DNA of 64,000 nucleotides. It comes from CAMAXB01 sp964476565. Its GTDB lineage: Bacteria > Verrucomicrobiota > Verrucomicrobiia > Opitutales > Opitutaceae. The DNA is taken from positions 1-64,000 of the forward strand of contig CAYZBG010000021.1 in NCBI GenBank assembly GCA_964476565.1, in the 5' to 3' direction. The translations under genes and the position numbers were made by a program. Positions within the stretch are counted from its first letter, which is position 1; each line of letters opens with the position of its first letter. Shown piece after piece: positions 60,565 through 64,000 of this stretch. The notes under the pieces are model-generated. The model was not told where the DNA came from, ran no database searches, and saw only the letters and a program-made list of their open reading frames with translations.

Positions 60565-60803
60565 AAAAGTTCAGGGCTGGATACGTTTCAACGACGGAGG
60601 GGGATTCATTCGATTCACCGCCAAATGCGGGACGCGCGAGTCGGACAGCGCGCCGGAACGAATGAGCCGCAAAATGATGAAACAAGCGGCAAAAGGCAAA
60701 CGTCTCAGAGGCAAAAGTGCAGCCCGCCGGCCGGCCGACGCCGGGGCGTCACTTGCGAATCGCTCCCTCGCCGCTACCGTTTCCGACCTTCGCCGACATC
60801 GCC

Positions 60804-61628
60804 ATGAAGCGTCCAAACCTCGTCTCCCTCGCCCTTGCCAGCCTTCTGGCCGCCGTTGTTTCCGGGTGCTACAAGGTCCCGGTCACCGGCCGGAAGGCCG
60901 TGAATCTCGTGAACGAAAAACAGGTGACGCAGATGAGCATCGCCGAGTTCGACAAGATGAAGGCGCGCTACCCGGTCTCGCGCAACCGCGACCAAGTCGC
61001 AGCCCTGAACCGGGTCGGCGAACGCATCTCGAAGGTGGTGTTCTGGGACATGCCGGACGCCGAGTGGGAGTTTGTCGTGTTTGATGTCCCCCAGCAGATC
61101 AACGCCTTCGCCATGGCGGGCGGAAAGGTCGGCGTCTTCTCCGGGCTCTTCAAAATCATCAAGAACGACGACCAGCTGGCCTCGGTCATCGCCCACGAGA
61201 TTGCCCACGTAACCGCCAAGCATGTGCACGAGCGACTGTCGCAACAGATGCTGGTCGAGACCGGCAGCCTCGCCGGCACCGCGGCGGTGATCGGCACCGG
61301 CGTCAACCCGCTCGCAGGCTCGGCCGTGCTGGGTGCCTACGATTTGTCCACCGGCGTGGGCGTGCTCGCCTACGACCGGCAAAAGGAACTCGAAGCCGAC
61401 TACATCGGGCTCATCTACATGGCCCGCGCCGGTTACAATCCGGAAGAGGCCGTCCGGGTGATCGAGCAACTCGAAGCCGAATCCGCCGGCAAGCCGCTGC
61501 CCCCCGCCTGGCTTTCCACCCACCCGACCAACCCCGAACGCATGCTGCGCCTGCTCGACGCCATGCCCAAGGCGCTCGAGGCCTACCGGGACAGCGGCCG
61601 CAAGGTCGAACCGGTGCTGGTCCGGTAA
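60804..61628 (+). CDS. M48-family metallopeptidase lipoprotein
   Basis: A 274-residue periplasmic lipoprotein (lipobox AAVVSGC) with an M48-type peptidase domain. The zinc motif HEIAH is in SVIAHEIAHVTAKHVHERL and the third ligand Glu in QKELEADYIGLIYMARAGY; the closing motif LSTHPTNPERM is typical. Such proteins (LoiP/BepA-like) cleave misassembled outer membrane proteins. ATG 60804 starts at the signal peptide MKRPNLVSLALASLLAA; the frame is open further upstream. It is divergent from the TPR/PEGA gene, with 239 bases between. Confidence 0.92.
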   Translation: MKRPNLVSLALASLLAAVVSGCYKVPVTGRKAVNLVNEKQVTQMSIAEFDKMKARYPVSRNRDQVAALNRVGERISKVVFWDMPDAEWEFVVFDVPQQINAFAMAGGKVGVFSGLFKIIKNDDQLASVIAHEIAHVTAKHVHERLSQQMLVETGSLAGTAAVIGTGVNPLAGSAVLGAYDLSTGVGVLAYDRQKELEADYIGLIYMARAGYNPEEAVRVIEQLEAESAGKPLPPAWLSTHPTNPERMLRLLDAMPKALEAYRDSGRKVEPVLVR

Positions 61629-61665
61629 CCGACAGGGACGAGTTCGCCGCACGGAGCCAAGGTGG

Positions 61666-61687
61666 ACGCGCGGGTCCCTCCGCGCGT
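61666..61687. terminator. Hairpin downstream of the M48 peptidase gene
   Basis: Arms acgcgcgg (61666-61673) and ccgcgcgt (61680-61687) form an 8-base stem with a 6-base loop, 37 bases after the peptidase stop. No T-run follows, so its role as a terminator is uncertain. Confidence 0.4.
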
Positions 61688-61817
61688 GGTTTGGGTGCGC
61701 GATCGGCCGCCGCATGGCATACACCCGCCGTCCGACTGCGCCGCGGGCGCCCAGACGCGCCCGACCACCTCGTTTTTGCGTTGGACAACCGCATCCTTCT
61801 CCGCCTCCTTTCGCGCC

Positions 61818-62063
61818 ATGGCCCAGTCCGAAACCAAGTACGTCAAGCCCTTCGATTTCGTCGTCGACGCCGTTCTGGTCGCCGCGTTCTTCGCGTTCAT
61901 GTACGGCATTCTCCGCCCGCATGTGCCGTCCAACGAACCGTCCAGCATCATCATCTGGGCCGGCCTGACGTCTGCCTGCATGAGCGGGGTGTTCTGGCTC
62001 TCGTGCTGGATGTTCCGGATGGTGTACCGGCACCAGAAGGTGCTGAACGCCGCGAAGAAGTGA
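61818..62063 (+). CDS. Small two-TM membrane protein
   Basis: An 81-residue protein with two hydrophobic helices (FDFVVDAVLVAAFFAFMYGIL and SIIIWAGLTSACMSGVFWLSCWM) joined by a short polar loop, and a basic C-terminus (RMVYRHQKVLNAAKK) that suggests the ends face the cytoplasm. No family was recognised. ATG 61818 is chosen; the upstream in-frame codons are Arg-rich and unlikely to be used. It lies 60 bases before mntR and might share its transcript. Confidence 0.65.
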   Translation: MAQSETKYVKPFDFVVDAVLVAAFFAFMYGILRPHVPSNEPSSIIIWAGLTSACMSGVFWLSCWMFRMVYRHQKVLNAAKK

Positions 62064-62123
62064 GTCGCCCGCGATCCGGGCTTTGGCTTTGACTGACTGC
62101 CCCGCCTGACTTCCTTTCGGCGC

Positions 62124-62552
62124 GTGGCCGAGCAACCGACACCCCCTTTGCCGCGGACGACCGCGGCGGTTGAGGACTACCTCGAGCGGATCAGCGAGCT
62201 CATCAAGACGAAGGGCTATGCTCGCGTCGTCGACATCGCCGCCGAGCTCAAGATCTCGCAGGCGAGCGTCACCACCATGGTGCAACGGCTCGATGCCGAG
62301 GGCCTCGTCAAATACGAGAAATACCGCGGCATGGTGCTGACCGGCGCCGGCGAAGAGGTGGCCCGCCGCATCGCCCACCGGCACGAACTGCTGACGCACT
62401 TTCTCCGCCACCTCGGTCTCGACGAGGCCGTGATTGGCCATGACGTCGAGGGCATGGAGCACCACGTGAGTGCCGAGACCTTCGCCGCGCTCGAGAAGCT
62501 CAACCGGTACCTCGACGAACACCCCGACGTGGTCGCCCAGCTGAAGGGTTGA
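62124..62552 (+). CDS. mntR: Manganese-responsive regulator MntR
   Basis: A 142-residue DtxR/MntR-family repressor. The winged helix DNA-binding domain lies at about residues 15-75 (KGYARVVDIAAELKISQASV, then VKYEKYRGMVLT). The metal-binding residues known in Bacillus subtilis MntR are all present: Asp and Glu in VEDYLERI, His in AHRHELL, and the Glu, Glu, His set in DVEGMEHHVS. The length fits MntR, without the SH3-like domain of DtxR. The start is GTG 62124. In other bacteria MntR represses manganese import or activates efflux. No manganese transporter is in the window. Confidence 0.94.
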   Translation: MAEQPTPPLPRTTAAVEDYLERISELIKTKGYARVVDIAAELKISQASVTTMVQRLDAEGLVKYEKYRGMVLTGAGEEVARRIAHRHELLTHFLRHLGLDEAVIGHDVEGMEHHVSAETFAALEKLNRYLDEHPDVVAQLKG

Positions 62553-62571
62553 ACGTCATCTCCGCCCGCGA

Positions 62572-62589
62572 GCGGCCGGCGCCGGCCGC
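62572..62589. terminator. 18-base perfect palindrome between mntR and tatC
   Basis: gcggccggc-gccggccgc is exactly symmetric without a loop, so the real hairpin would have a small unpaired centre. It lies between the convergent stops of mntR and tatC and probably ends both transcripts. Confidence 0.5.
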
Positions 62590-62603
62590 CGCCGGCCGGA
62601 CCG

Positions 62604-63419
62604 TCAGGACGCGGTACGCTTCTCGACGCGCGAGCCGATGATGATGGCGAGCCAGTACAAAGCGTACAAAGGCAGGGCCAGCATGGTCTGCGTCACCGGG
62701 TCAGGCGTCGGCGTCACCAGGGCCGCGATCACGAACACGATCACGAGCGCATGGCGCCACCAGCTGCGCAGCTTGGCCACCGTCACCAGGCCCATGTAAA
62801 TGAGCAGGACGATGAGCAGCGGAAACTCGAAGGCCGCCCCGACCCCGAGCGTCAGCCAGGTCAGCAGGCTGTAGTACGCGCCGGGCGTCCAGCGCTGGGT
62901 GAAGCCGAAGAGTTCGTTCAACTCGAGAGACACGCGCAGCGTGCTCGGCACGAGCAGGAAAAAGCTGAACGCGGCGCCGGCGAGGAACAGCACCAGACCA
63001 AGAAAGGCCGTCGGCAGCACCATGCGCAGCTCCTTGGGATTGAGCGCCGGCGCGACAAACTGCCCGATGAAATAGAGCATGAACGGCGCCGACATCGTCA
63101 GCCCGCCCATCAAGCACATCTGGATGATGATGGTGAAGGGCTCCATCACCGACGTCGTGCCGAGATCGAGCGTGAACACCTTCGGCAGCATCTGCTCCTG
63201 CACATGGTGCAGCGGCCACATGATGACGTCGTTGAACTGCTTCATGAACACGCCGATCAGGATGGCGAAGGCCATGAAGACCATGGCGCATTTCACCAAG
63301 GTCCAGCGCAGCTCTTCCAGGTGGTCGAAGAACCCCATCGGCTTCTCGCGCTCCGGCACCGGAGGTTCAGCCTCGGGTACAGGATAGTCGTGGTCGGGAA
63401 GGTCGCTGGGCTCGGCCAT
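62604..63419 (-). CDS. tatC: Sec-independent protein translocase TatC
   Basis: A 271-residue TatC, the receptor subunit of the twin-arginine translocase for folded proteins. The diagnostic first part is clear (MGFFDHLEELRWTLVKCAMV), as are the six TM helices and the APFMLYFIGQFVAPAL and ALVTPTPDPVTQTMLALPLY blocks. The N-terminus carries an acidic, Pro-rich cytoplasmic tail of about 45 residues (DHDYPVPEAEPPVPERE), longer than usual. ATG 63419 is the first Met of this tail; an upstream in-frame start is less likely. No tatA or tatB is adjacent. Confidence 0.95.
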   Translation of the reverse strand: MAEPSDLPDHDYPVPEAEPPVPEREKPMGFFDHLEELRWTLVKCAMVFMAFAILIGVFMKQFNDVIMWPLHHVQEQMLPKVFTLDLGTTSVMEPFTIIIQMCLMGGLTMSAPFMLYFIGQFVAPALNPKELRMVLPTAFLGLVLFLAGAAFSFFLLVPSTLRVSLELNELFGFTQRWTPGAYYSLLTWLTLGVGAAFEFPLLIVLLIYMGLVTVAKLRSWWRHALVIVFVIAALVTPTPDPVTQTMLALPLYALYWLAIIIGSRVEKRTAS

Positions 63420-63504
63420 GGATACGTGGGAGCGTGGATGTTGCGGGTTTTGGTCCGGAGGGGAAGCGAGGAATTGCGCCCGCACGCCCCACCCCTCCTC
63501 GAAA

Positions 63505-63593
63505 TCGTTCTCGTAATCGTAATCGTTCTCTTTCCCCGTCTATCCGCCAAACGGTAGCACGATCCGTCGCGAAGCGAGAACGAGAACGAGAAA
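63505..63593. repeat. Inverted pair of TCGTNN tandem hexamers (element C)
   Basis: Left arm 63505-63530 is TCGTTC, TCGTAA, TCGTAA, TCGTTC, TC. Right arm 63571-63593 read on the other strand is a run of TCGTTC-type hexamers. About 40 bases lie between them. The architecture matches elements A and B, with a different word. Confidence 0.55.
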
Positions 63594-63646
63594 GGCTCCG
63601 AGCCCTTTAAGCAGGCCAGGCGCGCGGTCCCGCGCGCGCTCCGCCG

Positions 63647-63674
63647 TTGACAGCCCCCGGGCCCGCCCTATTGC
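63647..63674 (+). promoter_or_regulatory. Candidate sigma-70-type promoter for ppdK
   Basis: TTGACA (63647-63652) is a perfect -35 and is followed after 16 bases by TATTGC (63669-63674), a partial -10. The start would be near 63681, leaving a leader of about 54 bases before ATG 63735. The spacing is slightly short and the -10 is weak. Confidence 0.4.
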
Positions 63675-63734
63675 GTGAAGCCTTTGTGCCGTCAGGCAAC
63701 GCGTTCCTTTTTCCAACCCTCCACCACCTAAAAC

Positions 63735-64000
63735 ATGGCCGTTAAATCCAAAGCCAAGAAGTCCGTGAAGGCCTCGCCTTCCAAGAAACCCGCCTCGTCC
63801 AAAGGCCCCAAGTACGTGTACACGTGGGGCGCCGGCAAAGCCGACGGCAATGGCGGCATGAAGAACCTGCTGGGCGGCAAGGGCGCCAACCTCGCCGAGA
63901 TGACGCGCATCGGCCTGCCGGTGCCTCCGGGCTTCACCATCACCACCGAGGTCTGCACGTACTACTACGCGAACAAGAAGACCTACCCCAAGGAGCTGCA
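63735..64000 (+). CDS. ppdK: Pyruvate phosphate dikinase, 5' part (cut by window edge)
   Basis: The first 88 codons of pyruvate phosphate dikinase, which interconverts pyruvate, ATP and phosphate with phosphoenolpyruvate, AMP and pyrophosphate. After a Lys/Ser-rich N-terminal tail of about 25 residues (AVKSKAKKSVKASPSKKPAS) comes the diagnostic start of the nucleotide-binding domain: YVYTWGAGKADG, MKNLLGGKGANLAEMTRIGL and PVPPGFTITTEVCTYYY. The basic tail is longer than in most PPDKs. The gene runs off the end of the window without a stop. Confidence 0.95.
   Translation, partial: MAVKSKAKKSVKASPSKKPASSKGPKYVYTWGAGKADGNGGMKNLLGGKGANLAEMTRIGLPVPPGFTITTEVCTYYYANKKTYPKEL

Larger units (their letters stand above)
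63420..63734. other. 315-base divergent region between tatC and ppdK
   Basis: This region holds repeat element C (63505-63593), a GC hairpin (gcgcgcg at 63620-63626 with cgcgcgc at 63631-63637) and a candidate ppdK promoter (63647-63674). I saw no ORF of interest. Confidence 0.5.

Overview
The window is GC-rich bacterial DNA, densely packed with genes. Its protein content points to a member of the Verrucomicrobiota, most likely close to Opitutaceae (an inference from protein style, not a search). The main pointers are a TonB-dependent receptor whose mature N-terminus reads ELSPFRVDSSKDRGY, a PmoA-like/soluble-dehydrogenase/HEAT/cytochrome c fusion of the kind common in the PVC group, large secreted repeat proteins, and two amtB-glnK modules. 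No rRNA, tRNA, CRISPR array, phage or insertion sequence was recognised.

Layout. 1-5 kb: 3' part of thrS, a TPR protein, a degenerate aldo/keto reductase, an Rnk-like factor, a degenerate metallophosphoesterase and a secreted zinc-ribbon protein. 5.4-8.2 kb: a two-component pair (7TM-type HisKA_3 kinase and NarL/LuxR regulator). 8.7-24.3 kb: a 1581-residue secreted TPR/beta-helix protein converging on a six-gene minus-strand operon led by a 2422-residue Asp-box propeller/Sel1 protein; five genes of that operon are linked by four ATGA stop/start overlaps. 24.5-28.4 kb: two ammonium-transporter/PII modules with rho-independent terminators and candidate sigma-54 promoters. 28.5-38.5 kb: aspS, gpmI, hemH, a PAS hybrid kinase, a DUF1275 membrane protein, ruvC and a lipoprotein. 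38.5-50.7 kb: a carbohydrate-type locus with a GH28-like enzyme, a LacI regulator, an ABC-type solute-binding protein, a TPR protein, a TonB receptor and the dehydrogenase/cytochrome fusion. 50.7-52.2 kb: two lipoproteins. 52.4-60.6 kb: two convergent operons of an apparently new envelope machine. 60.8-64 kb: M48 peptidase, small membrane protein, mntR, tatC and the start of ppdK.

Most interesting system. The four-gene operon at 52412-56874 encodes an ExbB/TolQ/MotA-type proton channel, an Hsp70/actin-fold protein, and two von Willebrand A (VWA) proteins. Each VWA protein begins with the same short membrane segment, FSLSF(M/L)DCICCGFGA, which carries one Asp where ExbD/TolR/MotB carry their proton-accepting Asp. 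One VWA domain has an intact metal-site motif (DTSGS) and the other does not (RASGS). I infer a proton-driven stator whose periplasmic arms are VWA domains instead of OmpA-like domains. The facing operon (60564 to 56957) supplies an inner-membrane TPR/PEGA protein, a low-complexity secreted protein and a thrombospondin-type-3 protein with a GQQ tail, and may belong to the same machine.

Other notable points: three intergenic elements share one design (degenerate tandem short words repeated in inverted orientation) but use different words; one REP/BIME-like double hairpin lies at 8381-8502; and two enzymes (aldo/keto reductase, metallophosphoesterase) have lost catalytic residues.
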